64,000 nt of DNA from UKL13-3 sp943369665 (GTDB taxonomy: Bacteria; Bacteroidota; Bacteroidia; UKL13-3), in assembly GCA_943369665.1 (NCBI GenBank), contig CALRNX020000001.1, forward strand, positions 124,001-188,000, read 5' to 3'. Shown piece after piece: positions 43,687 to 51,660 of the stretch; the stretch's first letter is position 1, and each line of letters begins with the position of its first letter. The notes under the pieces are model-generated. The model saw nothing but the letters and a program-made list of their open reading frames with translations, was not told the DNA's origin and did not search any database. The position numbers and the translations under genes were made by a program.

Positions 43687-44652
43687 ATGAAAAGAATAGG
43701 CAACATATATGAACAGGTGATTAGCATAGAAAACCTTTATGCTGCTGATGCAATTGCTCAACGTGGAAAGAGCAAACAACCTGCGGTTATCAAACACATG
43801 GAAAATCAGGATGCCAATATTTGGCAACTGCACAACATGCTGCGCGATAAAACATACCGCACCTCACCGTACAAGGTTTTTAAAGTGCTTGATCCTAAAG
43901 AGCGTGAAGTATATCGTTTGCCGTTTTTCCCTGATAGAATAGTACACCATGCAATTATGCGTGTGCTTGAGCCAATGTTTGTGGCTGCATTTACAACTGA
44001 TACTTACAGCTGCATTAAAGGCAAAGGAATACACTCGGCATCTTTTGCCGTTCGTAAGGCATTAAGCAACGAAACCGAAACAATGTACTGCCTCAAACTG
44101 GATATTAAAAAATTCTATCCAAGCGTAAACCATGAAGTGCTGAAACAACTCCTCCGCAAAAAGATTAAGGATGCCGATTTGCTTGGCCTTATTGATGAGA
44201 TAATAGATAGCGCGGATGGTTTGCCCATCGGAAACTATTTAAGCCAGTATTTCGCCAATTTTTACCTGTGTTATTTCGACCATTGGATAAAAGAAACCAA
44301 ACTGGTAAAACACTACTTCAGATATGCGGATGATATTGTGGTGTTGGCATCTAATAAGCCATACTTACACGAATTGTTAGCCGACATATCAAAATACCTG
44401 TCAGACAACCTAAAGTTGACTGTAAAGCGAAATTATCAGGTATTTCCCGTTGCCGAAAGAGGTATAGACTTTGTTGGTTACAAACATTACCACAGACATA
44501 CGCTATTGCGTAAATCAATTAAAAAGCGTTTTGCCCGGATGCTTGCAAGAAGGCGAAACCCGCAATCAATTGCAAGTTATAAAGGATGGGCAATACACTG
44601 TAATTCAAACCACCTACTCAAAAAACTACTTAATGACCCTCAAAAACTTTAA
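43687..44652 (+). CDS. DGR reverse transcriptase
   Basis: 321 residues from ATG 43687 (MKRIGNIYEQVISIENLYAA). RT motifs in order: LKLDIKKFYPSVNHEVL, GLPIGNYLSQYFANFYL, the catalytic YADD (residues 213-216) in YFRYADDIVVLA, and DFVGYKHY. The SQ in motif 4 (where group II intron RTs have SP) is characteristic of DGR RTs. It copies the template with adenine infidelity to diversify the two upstream genes. A GTG extension to 43648 is possible. The last 20 bases overlap the next gene. Confidence 0.95.
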   Translation: MKRIGNIYEQVISIENLYAADAIAQRGKSKQPAVIKHMENQDANIWQLHNMLRDKTYRTSPYKVFKVLDPKEREVYRLPFFPDRIVHHAIMRVLEPMFVAAFTTDTYSCIKGKGIHSASFAVRKALSNETETMYCLKLDIKKFYPSVNHEVLKQLLRKKIKDADLLGLIDEIIDSADGLPIGNYLSQYFANFYLCYFDHWIKETKLVKHYFRYADDIVVLASNKPYLHELLADISKYLSDNLKLTVKRNYQVFPVAERGIDFVGYKHYHRHTLLRKSIKKRFARMLARRRNPQSIASYKGWAIHCNSNHLLKKLLNDPQKL

Positions 44653-44929
44653 AGACTTAGGCGTGAAGCCACAGCAAAAAGCCTTCACAGGTGATAAGAT
44701 AAAACTTGAAAAAATAATGAACACCGAAATAACTGTACATGAGTGCAAAGTTGAGCCATCCAAAAAGAACGAAGGGCAATGTTTGCACATGCAGATTGAA
44801 TATAAAGGTGAAAAGCGGGTGGTGTTCACTGGCGCAACTGCGTTGATTGATGTGGTTAGACAACTCCCAACAGATGCATACCCATTCACCACAACAATAG
44901 TTAAAAACGAACGATTTGAATTTACATAG
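44633..44929 (+). CDS. Hypothetical protein coupled to the DGR reverse transcriptase
   Basis: 98 residues from ATG 44633 (MTLKNFKDLGVKPQQKAFTG), beta-rich (EGQCLHMQIEYKGEKRVVFT) with a basic character. Overlaps the RT gene by 20 bases, which suggests translational coupling. It does not look like the four-helix Avd protein. An earlier in-frame start at 44471 lies inside the RT and is rejected. It may serve the DGR or be an ordinary early gene. Confidence 0.65.
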   Translation: MTLKNFKDLGVKPQQKAFTGDKIKLEKIMNTEITVHECKVEPSKKNEGQCLHMQIEYKGEKRVVFTGATALIDVVRQLPTDAYPFTTTIVKNERFEFT

Positions 44930-44932
44930 ATT

Positions 44933-45133
44933 ATGCTAACAGAACCCGAAATAATAGCCTTAAAACGGCAAGCACTGGACGAAAGGAACCAAGCCAAAAA
45001 GGACATGGACTTTTTCCCAAAAGAAGAGATACACACCACATTGTATGCGGTGGCAATTGCCAAATTATCAATCATTAATAAAATACTAAACAATGGAAAA
45101 CAACGAAGCCAAAAAACACCTAAAAGAGGTTAA
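44933..45133 (+). CDS. Hypothetical phage protein
   Basis: 66 residues, helical and charged (MLTEPEIIALKRQALDERNQ). No family recognised. It overlaps the next gene by 41 bases. Confidence 0.5.
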   Translation: MLTEPEIIALKRQALDERNQAKKDMDFFPKEEIHTTLYAVAIAKLSIINKILNNGKQRSQKTPKRG

Positions 45134-45533
45134 AGATTTAGGAATGCAAATGCGCAAGGCGCAGTCTAATTATTTCAAACAGGTGCGCAGCAACAAAACC
45201 AAAGGCGCAGTATGGGTTGACCCTATGCCTTTATTGGATGTAAGCAAAAAAGCCGAAAAGGATTTTGATGATAAACTAAAAGAGTTGTTGGAACTGGATA
45301 AAAAAGCGGTATCGCCTGAGTTGTTTGAAACGCTACCCATAATGACAAAGCCTCAAATGGTGCGAACTAAAGAATTTAAGGAACTCGTAAAACAGTTTAT
45401 GATTGATGAAGCATACGGGGCTTGCGATATTAACTCGCATTCTGAGCAACAAGGTTTAAAGTCAAAACAAAGAGCAAGTGACCTCGAAATTGAAATGAGA
45501 ATTGACTATTTTATTGACCGTACCAAAAAATAA
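45093..45533 (+). CDS. Hypothetical phage protein
   Basis: 146 residues, helical, Lys-rich (EAKKHLKEVKDLGMQMRKAQ). No family recognised. Followed by the next gene after two bases. Confidence 0.6.
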   Translation: MENNEAKKHLKEVKDLGMQMRKAQSNYFKQVRSNKTKGAVWVDPMPLLDVSKKAEKDFDDKLKELLELDKKAVSPELFETLPIMTKPQMVRTKEFKELVKQFMIDEAYGACDINSHSEQQGLKSKQRASDLEIEMRIDYFIDRTKK

Positions 45534-45535
45534 TT

Positions 45536-45955
45536 ATGAAAAAATACGCAGTAACAACAACCAACTTTGAAGGCACGGTTTTGTATGGCTTTGAAGAAAA
45601 TGGACGGCTTAAAACTGTGGAGATTGACGGAGTGCATGAACTGCACGCACACAAGCAAGTATGTATGTCGATGCCTGTAACCGAAACGCAGTTGTTAAAG
45701 TGGCCCGAAACATTAAAGTCGATGAAAATTATTGAGGTAGTTGATGATTTAAGTTTTGATAATTTTTGGACTAAGTACAACTATAAAGTAGGTAAGGATG
45801 AGGCGATTTCGGCTTGGAATAAACTAAGCAACGCGGATAAAACAAAAGCCATTAGCAGTATTCCTAGATACTTAGCGCATATTAAAGACAGTGGAATTGG
45901 TAAAGCATACCCTCAAAAATACCTTAACAAAAAACGCTTTAATGATGAATACTAA
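45536..45955 (+). CDS. Putative replication-related phage protein
   Basis: 139 residues. The C-terminal half (FDNFWTKYNYKVGKDEAISA then WNKLSNADKTKAISSIPRYL and YPQKYLNKKRF) resembles the tail module found on phage replication and DnaD-like proteins (FW-x-x-Y-x-x-K-x-GK pattern). The N-terminus is a small beta domain. Overlaps the Gp16 gene start. Confidence 0.55.
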   Translation: MKKYAVTTTNFEGTVLYGFEENGRLKTVEIDGVHELHAHKQVCMSMPVTETQLLKWPETLKSMKIIEVVDDLSFDNFWTKYNYKVGKDEAISAWNKLSNADKTKAISSIPRYLAHIKDSGIGKAYPQKYLNKKRFNDEY

Positions 45956-46370
45956 CCACAAACTAATTGAGCCGTGGCAGCTTAAAAAGATGCACACGCT
46001 ACTCAGCAAAACGGGTATGACGGCATACAAAATTGATTTAATGGATGAGTTTGCCGAGGATAACAGGTATATCGGAAGCAGTACCGATTTGCGATACGAA
46101 GAGGCGCAAAAACTGATTAACCACTTGCTTGCATTACAAGCACAATCACCTGAAGGGCAATCGTTAGACAGACAGCGCAAAAAGGTAATTAGCTGTTGTC
46201 GGGAAATGGGAATGAACAAAGGTGGCAAAGCGGATATGAAGCAAGTGTATAACTGGGTATTGAAGCATGGCGGGCTTAATAAAACACTGAACAAATACAC
46301 ACTTGAGGAGTTGCCCAAACTGGTAACGCAAGCCACAATGATGAGAGATAAATATTTAAAAGGAGTTTAA
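45942..46370 (+). CDS. Gp16/GemA-like regulator
   Basis: About 142 residues from ATG 45942 (MMNTNHKLIEPWQLKKMHTL). The pattern PWQLKKMHTLLSKTGM, the helical middle and KADMKQVYNWVLKHGGLNK match the Mu Gp16/GemA family. In Mu-like phages it precedes the middle operator gene mor. The upstream extension to 45891 is a shadow. Confidence 0.75.
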   Translation: MMNTNHKLIEPWQLKKMHTLLSKTGMTAYKIDLMDEFAEDNRYIGSSTDLRYEEAQKLINHLLALQAQSPEGQSLDRQRKKVISCCREMGMNKGGKADMKQVYNWVLKHGGLNKTLNKYTLEELPKLVTQATMMRDKYLKGV

Positions 46371-46373
46371 ACA

Positions 46374-46670
46374 ATGCCTAAACCTAAATTAACAGTTGAA
46401 CAGTTGCATTTAATGAGCAATGCTTTTTGTGACGTTGCCATAATGAGTAATTCGTATATGTACTGGACGGCCGTACATGGGCTTGTACTTCAGGAAATAA
46501 AAACAAGAATAGACCGCAAGCTGTTGGGTTTTATTCCTGCCACTGGCACTACTGTAAAGTTAACCCCTGCACAAAAAGAGGTTGCTTTAACACTCCATAA
46601 AGTTATCCTTCACTCCCGCAAAGTAGAGTTGAGCAATGCGCTTTCGCGCTTATTACTAACCAACCAATAA
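46374..46670 (+). CDS. Hypothetical phage protein
   Basis: 98 residues, helical (LTVEQLHLMSNAFCDVAIMS). No family recognised. Three bases after Gp16 and two before the next gene. Confidence 0.6.
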   Translation: MPKPKLTVEQLHLMSNAFCDVAIMSNSYMYWTAVHGLVLQEIKTRIDRKLLGFIPATGTTVKLTPAQKEVALTLHKVILHSRKVELSNALSRLLLTNQ

Positions 46671-46672
46671 CA

Positions 46673-46897
46673 ATGGCTAAACAAAAAACAAAGTACAAAA
46701 CATACACTGAAAAGGAATTGATGTGTAAGCGGGATGCCGATGTGGTAAAGGAGTTTAGCAAACACACCCGCGCACCAAATCACTTGGATAGTGAGTACGT
46801 GGTATACGAGATATTGCAGCCAAAGTACTACATAAGCCCGCGGGTGATATGGGAAATAATACGCGGCAGTTATAAGAAAAAATACCACGAAAAATAA
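46673..46897 (+). CDS. Small basic protein, possible Mor-like regulator
   Basis: 74 residues, basic. The last third (YYISPRVIWEIIRGSYKK) could be a helix-turn-helix. Position right after Gp16 corresponds to mor in Mu. Sequence similarity is not enough to confirm it. Confidence 0.45.
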   Translation: MAKQKTKYKTYTEKELMCKRDADVVKEFSKHTRAPNHLDSEYVVYEILQPKYYISPRVIWEIIRGSYKKKYHEK

Positions 46898-46928
46898 TAC
46901 ATTTACCAATAATTTAAACCACAAAAAA

Positions 46929-47642
46929 ATGAAACATCTATTAACCCTTATTACGTTGGCCGTTGGATTTTCGGCAATGGCCCAAACGCTTGAACATGAA
47001 TACCCCGCAGGCGTTGCGCTTACTTATGCAAAAGTTAATCAAAATGAAGGTGTGTACTATTCGTATGCAGCAGCTACCAAAACCTGTACTATATACAGCC
47101 TGAGCCATACGCTTATCAAATCGGTGGTATTCCAAATAAGTGAAACCGATGGCACGCTTTCGCAAGTGTCGAAAGTGCTTTTTAATACCGATGGCTCAAA
47201 CTTTGAGTTCCTTGTAATTGCGGGTAAAAAGCTGCACATTATTGGCGATGATGGCGCGGTAACAAAAACGATATCGGCCGTGAGTGGATCAACTGGTATT
47301 TACGGTTACCCGGTAAACACTGTAAACGGTACAAAACTCATCGTGTATTCATACCATCCCAATGGCAATGTACATAGCGTGTATTCGCTGAGCGGCCAAT
47401 TGTTCCTTGGCAAAAAAGAAGTTGGAGCCGAAACGCTTGCACCTTACCCAAACCCTGCGAATGATATTATTGCAATAGCCAAACCAACCGATGCGGCCAA
47501 GCTAACCGTTTTTGATACAGAAGGAAAAGCGATGGAGGTAATTGAACTACAAAGTGGCCTTTTAAACGTAGCCACTTACCCTACTGGTATTTACTACTAC
47601 GATATAGATGGAAAGTACACAGGTAAATTTATAAAGGAGTAG
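46929..47642 (+). CDS. Prophage-encoded secreted protein with T9SS sorting domain
   Basis: 237 residues. Signal peptide MKHLLTLITLAVGFSAMAQ, a beta-rich propeller-like middle (GVYYSYAAATKTCTIYSLSH; LFNTDGSNFEFLVIAGKKLH), and a C-terminal type A sorting domain (LAPYPNPANDIIAIA ... YPTGIYYYDIDG). By family logic it is exported by the host type IX system. It sits between early and late modules, the usual place for lysogenic conversion genes. Confidence 0.82.
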   Translation: MKHLLTLITLAVGFSAMAQTLEHEYPAGVALTYAKVNQNEGVYYSYAAATKTCTIYSLSHTLIKSVVFQISETDGTLSQVSKVLFNTDGSNFEFLVIAGKKLHIIGDDGAVTKTISAVSGSTGIYGYPVNTVNGTKLIVYSYHPNGNVHSVYSLSGQLFLGKKEVGAETLAPYPNPANDIIAIAKPTDAAKLTVFDTEGKAMEVIELQSGLLNVATYPTGIYYYDIDGKYTGKFIKE

Positions 47643-47645
47643 TGT

Positions 47646-48011
47646 ATGGTGTATAGTATGGATGAAGTAGAAATTCAAATGTTTGGTAAGATAATTACAG
47701 GTGTATGTCTATCTAATTACAAAGGAAACTCCGCTCCTATTAGGACATTCAAGGAAATGTCAGCCGATTTAATTGTGATGGAGAGTGAGTTTGCCGAATT
47801 AAAAAAACAACTTCCAAAAGTTGAAATGGTTGAAGATGATTTGGAGTTTGTAATGCCTAAAATATCATTACCGCGCAAAGCCAAGAAAAAGCTAAAAAAA
47901 GCATTTGGGATAAAAAAAGGGAAATTGTTTACTCCTAAATTTTTCTTTAATAGGAAGGATGTTGTTTTTAAGGATACGCAGGCCACCCTCAACTTAAAAG
48001 TTGTATTATGA
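47646..48011 (+). CDS. Hypothetical basic phage protein
   Basis: 121 residues with a Lys-rich patch (PRKAKKKLKKAFGIKKGKLF). No family recognised. Last plus-strand gene before the bidirectional terminator and the minus-strand head module. Confidence 0.55.
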   Translation: MVYSMDEVEIQMFGKIITGVCLSNYKGNSAPIRTFKEMSADLIVMESEFAELKKQLPKVEMVEDDLEFVMPKISLPRKAKKKLKKAFGIKKGKLFTPKFFFNRKDVVFKDTQATLNLKVVL

Positions 48012-48013
48012 AA

Positions 48014-48046
48014 CAAAAAAGCCACTCGATTGAGTGGCTTTTTTTT
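48014..48046. terminator. Bidirectional terminator between converging early and head modules
   Basis: AGCCACTC (48020-48027) and GAGTGGCT (48032-48039) form an 8-bp stem with loop GATT, flanked by A6 and T8. It can stop transcription from both sides. Confidence 0.92.
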
Positions 48047-48536
48047 ATGGGTTTATCTGATCTACTTCACCTCTCACACCATCTGGTAAAGGTACAGTGG
48101 GTAGTACTGCCACATCGCTCACCATTCGGGTTTTGAATTGTACCCGGTTATCGTTGTACAGTTTGTAATTGTTATCGGGCAACTCATACACTAACGAGAG
48201 GCTGCCAATAGTAGCCCCGTTATTTTTCCCCTTCAGCGCTTTAATCAATGCATCGGTTTTTAATCGCCTGAGCGCTTCGGCCTGTTGCCGATGTCCGCGC
48301 ACTGTGCGTTTTGTGGGTTGTTGTACCAGGTGCAGCACAAATTCAATTTCGGCAGTTAATCGCTTGCGGCCAAGTGCATTTACTGTGTGTGGTAATATTT
48401 CAATGAATACTGCCGGGCATTCAAATCCATCCTCTTCCTCTTCGGTGTTGGGTTGATTATTCCACCAATCAAAATGTTTTATGCTTGTGATGCCTGCTAG
48501 TTTTGTTTGCACAAATTCAAATAGTTCAGTTTTCAT
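48045..48536 (-). CDS. Mu gp37-like virion protein
   Basis: 163 residues, alpha/beta, starting MKTELFEFVQTKLAGITS, with a Trp-rich early segment (KHFDWWNNQPN) and strands AVFIEILPHTV and AEIEFVLHLVQ. Position after gpG and size fit a tail-completion or connector protein. Its start overlaps the gpG stop by four bases. Confidence 0.55.
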   Translation of the reverse strand: MKTELFEFVQTKLAGITSIKHFDWWNNQPNTEEEEDGFECPAVFIEILPHTVNALGRKRLTAEIEFVLHLVQQPTKRTVRGHRQQAEALRRLKTDALIKALKGKNNGATIGSLSLVYELPDNNYKLYNDNRVQFKTRMVSDVAVLPTVPLPDGVRGEVDQINP

Positions 48537-49102
48537 AAGTTGTCGATAAAATTATCTAATGTGTTTTCTAAATTTTTTTCGAGGCGCCTCATTAACAAAT
48601 CGCTTTCACCAATAAATTGTCGTATTGGTATGTTTTGTCTGTATTCGTATGTTTTAACCTTGTGTGTTACCCCTTTGGTTTTAACCTTTGTCCGCTTTCC
48701 TCCTTTTCGTAAAGGCCCCTGTACTTTTACCTTTTTTGATGCCGTTCTTGTATATCCCATCACCCGGATATATTCCCGCGATCCCTCGTTGTGAACTTCA
48801 GCATATGGTACATCTGTTCCAATAGCCACGGTGTCTATATTTCTATTAGTAACACGGATACTATTTTTAAGCCTCCCGCTCACGTTCATCAATGTACCTT
48901 TGGGTTTCTTTTTTCCCTTGGTTTTCTTACGTTCCTTCCAAGGTTTATTCCCTTTGTCGATAAACCCTTTGCGGGTAAACCCATCTTTAAAAAAGTTTAC
49001 GGCCTCATTCCCTGCATATAACAATAGGTTATCCTTCAATCTCTGAAACTCAGCTGCGGACTTTCCGAAATTCGGTAATACTTGGCGTTTGGGTGATGGC
49101 AT
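48533..49102 (-). CDS. Phage virion morphogenesis protein (Mu gpG-like)
   Basis: 189 residues. Basic N-terminus with KKTKGKKKPKGTLMNVSGRL and the family signature SGRLKNSIRV ... TDVPYAEVHNEG, as in Mu gpG/HK97 gp10-type neck proteins. Immediately downstream of MuF with no gap. Confidence 0.8.
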   Translation of the reverse strand: MPSPKRQVLPNFGKSAAEFQRLKDNLLLYAGNEAVNFFKDGFTRKGFIDKGNKPWKERKKTKGKKKPKGTLMNVSGRLKNSIRVTNRNIDTVAIGTDVPYAEVHNEGSREYIRVMGYTRTASKKVKVQGPLRKGGKRTKVKTKGVTHKVKTYEYRQNIPIRQFIGESDLLMRRLEKNLENTLDNFIDNL

Positions 49103-49978
49103 TTACTTTTTGTTTTTAAGCGTGTTTAAAGCGCTTTTAATTTCATCGATTGAAATTCTACTCACGGTATCGGTTATCTCTTTCCTAACCTCTTCTTTTA
49201 CGTCAAAAAACGGCATGGTGTCGGGAAAGGCTGCACCCGTTTTGCCAATGTTCTTAAACTTGCTCGTTCCTGCAATTTCCACCTGTTGCGCTACCTTACC
49301 CGATGGTGTGGTTTTGCCACCTGCCAATTGGCGTTTGCCACAACGGCAACCAAATTCCCAAGGTGGTGAGTGAGTATCCCAAAACGGATCATCCACAGGT
49401 AGAGTAATGCCGTTCAATGCTGCATGGCTTGCCCGCACCCTTGCATCGCCTGCGGTATCGTATTGCAATAGTGGCAACTCTTTTTTGGTTGCTTGTATAT
49501 CTATCCATTGCGCTGCGCTTTGGCTTGAGTTGATGGCGTGTTGGTACTCGGTGTTTAACCAGTTTTCATTGTACAAGGTTCCAATCTTTTGTGCTTCGGC
49601 TTTAAAGTCGTTAAAGCTGCGCGGTTTCCCCTTTTCGTCAACCAATAGCAAACTGATCGCTTCGGCTTGAGCATTGGTTTTGAATCCGGCAAATTGCCAA
49701 GTATTATTAAGTAAACTATGTACCATGCGCTTATCGGGAGCGGTATAAATATCCTTGGTGAACCCGGTAACTATTGCATGGCTCAAGTGCTGTGCAGTAG
49801 TGGTAATTATATTCTCGTCAATTACAGGCTCTTTGGTTTTAAAAATTTCGGCTACCCAGTTTTTAAACGCTTTTGTTATTGCGCTATTGCTTGGTGGTAC
49901 AGCATCGGAAAGGGTTATATCCTTGCACGAATGCTTATGGCTGTATAACTGATTAACATCGTCAATCAGTTTAACTAC
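49103..49978 (-). CDS. MuF-like minor head protein, read in the -1 frame of the portal gene
   Basis: An open frame of about 291 codons beginning at the portal stop region. It has the MuF motif VRASHAALNGITLPVDDPFW and the Cys cluster WEFGCRCGKRQL near the C-terminus. No in-frame ATG occurs upstream of the conserved region. The first reachable conventional start, TTG 49786, would drop 64 residues of plausible protein (KLIDDVNQLYSHKHS ... FKNWVAEIFKTKEP). It is therefore probably made as a -1 frameshift fusion with the portal (signal at 49947-49984), or from a CTG or ATT codon near 49966. Confidence 0.75.
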   Translation of the reverse strand, partial: VVKLIDDVNQLYSHKHSCKDITLSDAVPPSNSAITKAFKNWVAEIFKTKEPVIDENIITTTAQHLSHAIVTGFTKDIYTAPDKRMVHSLLNNTWQFAGFKTNAQAEAISLLLVDEKGKPRSFNDFKAEAQKIGTLYNENWLNTEYQHAINSSQSAAQWIDIQATKKELPLLQYDTAGDARVRASHAALNGITLPVDDPFWDTHSPPWEFGCRCGKRQLAGGKTTPSGKVAQQVEIAGTSKFKNIGKTGAAFPDTMPFFDVKEEVRKEITDTVSRISIDEIKSALNTLKNKK

Positions 49979-49984
49979 TTTTTT
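49947..49984 (-). promoter_or_regulatory. Programmed -1 ribosomal frameshift signal (portal to MuF)
   Basis: On the minus strand the last sense codons of the portal gene read CGA AAA AAG TAG. This contains the slippery heptamer A_AAA_AAG (49984-49978) in the correct phase. A 6-base spacer and a perfect 8-bp stem AACTGATT/AATCAGTT with a 9-base loop (49947-49971) follow. An AGGAGG lies about 15 bases upstream. The -1 frame continues directly into MuF. Confidence 0.75.
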
Positions 49985-51180
49985 CGCGGGGCTTGGCTAC
50001 CTCCTTTGCCCTCATCGGTTGGTGTGGTTTTTTCCTTTAGTTTTGCCCCTCCATCAGGTTCGGGTATTCCATAAGTTTTATACCAGTAGTCAGCCGGGAA
50101 CTCAATTTCTTCAGCAAGTTTTTTGTCCAAATCAATACGCTCCTCCAATGGAATTTCGCGGGTGTTATCGAACTTAAACAAACCTTTATCCAATGGCATG
50201 CCCAGGTTAATAAGAATTGGTTTCACCGTCCAGTTAAGCACATACTCCATCCATATCAAATCGCTCAGGTTGATTTCGTTCTTTACATCGTAATGAACCG
50301 TTGCTTGTGCCTGCGAACTACCGTTGTCGGTAATCATTGTACCACCCAATATGGCTTTGGCTATTTGCTCATCGCACACTTTTATAAGCCCTTCGAAAAT
50401 ATCCTTTGAGCCTGATTTGTTGGTATCGTGGATGGTAATACTTGTACCATCAGGCAATACGGCATAAGCTGCCGAGCCTGCCTCTTCGGCCGACTCTTTT
50501 ACCCGGTCGCGGCTTTCAGGATCAAACGGATTGTATTTGTACTCCCTGAATGGGATACCAAACAACTCGCAAAACTGCGACCAATCACCCAAGCCTCCCG
50601 CTTTGTAAAGCACATACGGCACAAGGATTGAATACAACCCGAGTTTTTTGTTTCCTTTCACCTCAAAACAATAGCTGCTTGTTGGCGGTTCGCGAAATGC
50701 AATGCCGCTGCCCATATTGGTAGGTTGGTATAGTACCAATCCCTTTTCGGGTACTACGTTCGGGCGTGGTATAAGTACACAGTCGGTAATAACTCCGTTC
50801 TCGGTTTCAAACTCACACAGCGAATGCCCCCAAAACTGCGCACCAATGCAATGGCGCAGCAATTCATTAAACCAAGGTGTGCGGATCAGTTCGGTAGTTT
50901 CCTCGTCTGTTACACCATCCACCACAAAATTGATCTTCTTATTGGTGATGGCAATGGTACGCAGGTTGGTAACGGTTTCTATTTGCGCATCCAGTTCGAT
51001 GCGTTCGTAGAGTTCGTATAGCTTTTTACGGTTTGGATTGAGTTGGCTATTGGCCGTGTTAATGCTTTGCACCCAGTTGCTAATCGCCACAGCCGACAGC
51101 ACATAGTTGGCCTGTGTGATTTGCGTGGTAATACCTATATAACTCCTTTTGATTTTGGCGTTTTGCGCTGATTTGGTCAT
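49975..51180 (-). CDS. Portal protein (Mu gp29-like, DUF935-type)
   Basis: 401 residues. Features seen: YIGITTQITQANYVLSAVAI near the N-terminus, CIGAQFWGHSLCEFE, AILGGTMITDNGSSQAQATV and the downstream YVLNWTVKPILINLGMP, the layout of DUF935 portals. Forms the dodecameric DNA gateway of the head. Slightly shorter than Mu gp29. The stop codon overlaps a frameshift signal into MuF. Confidence 0.82.
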   Translation of the reverse strand: MTKSAQNAKIKRSYIGITTQITQANYVLSAVAISNWVQSINTANSQLNPNRKKLYELYERIELDAQIETVTNLRTIAITNKKINFVVDGVTDEETTELIRTPWFNELLRHCIGAQFWGHSLCEFETENGVITDCVLIPRPNVVPEKGLVLYQPTNMGSGIAFREPPTSSYCFEVKGNKKLGLYSILVPYVLYKAGGLGDWSQFCELFGIPFREYKYNPFDPESRDRVKESAEEAGSAAYAVLPDGTSITIHDTNKSGSKDIFEGLIKVCDEQIAKAILGGTMITDNGSSQAQATVHYDVKNEINLSDLIWMEYVLNWTVKPILINLGMPLDKGLFKFDNTREIPLEERIDLDKKLAEEIEFPADYWYKTYGIPEPDGGAKLKEKTTPTDEGKGGSQAPRKK

Positions 51181-51192
51181 GTGTGCTTTTGA

Positions 51193-51660
51193 TTAAAAAT
51201 AGTGTTCGCGTTTTTTGTTGCTACCATATTGTACATGGTTTTTTGTACCGTCTTCAGGCTTTGTAAAATCGGGGTTTATTTTCGCCTCATTCACATCGCT
51301 AAACCACGTCATTGCATCATCGTATCGCTTGAGGCGCAGGTCGGGTACTTGTTTGGGATTTAACCGGGCATAGATGTTATACAGGGCAACATCTACCACT
51401 TTTAAAACGAGCAATCGGTTTCGTGCATCACCTGTTTTGGCAAAGTCCTCGTCTATTAAATAGCGAGAGGAAAGGTAGGATTTCGCCTCCTCCATTGCGG
51501 TAAGTTCCTCCTCGTCCAATAGTGCTTGTGCTACGGTTAAGGCTTCCTCCTCGTCTTCGGTCGGATTGTCTTCGTCTTCAAATTCGGGGTATTCGATTAA
51601 GTCGTAAAATATTTGCGTGTCGATTACCTTACCGAAATCCGCAAGTTCTAAAAATATCAT
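51193..51660 (-). CDS. DUF1320 (Mu gp36-like) head-completion protein
   Basis: 155 residues with an acidic stretch near residues 25-45 (EDEDNPTEDEEEAL) and the helical signature AKSYLSSRYLIDEDF ... LVLKVVDVALYNIYARLNPK, as in Mu gp36. In Mu it follows the capsid gene; here it lies between terminase and portal. Confidence 0.8.
   Translation of the reverse strand: MIFLELADFGKVIDTQIFYDLIEYPEFEDEDNPTEDEEEALTVAQALLDEEELTAMEEAKSYLSSRYLIDEDFAKTGDARNRLLVLKVVDVALYNIYARLNPKQVPDLRLKRYDDAMTWFSDVNEAKINPDFTKPEDGTKNHVQYGSNKKREHYF

Noticed and set aside
44471..44632. Upstream extension of the gene after the RT
   Set aside because: It lies inside the RT reading frame; the ATG at 44633 beside the RT stop is the natural start.
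45093..45533. Candidate Avd protein of the DGR
   Set aside because: Helical and Lys-rich, but the length and lack of the regular four-helix pattern do not fit Avd, and it is separated from the RT by two genes.
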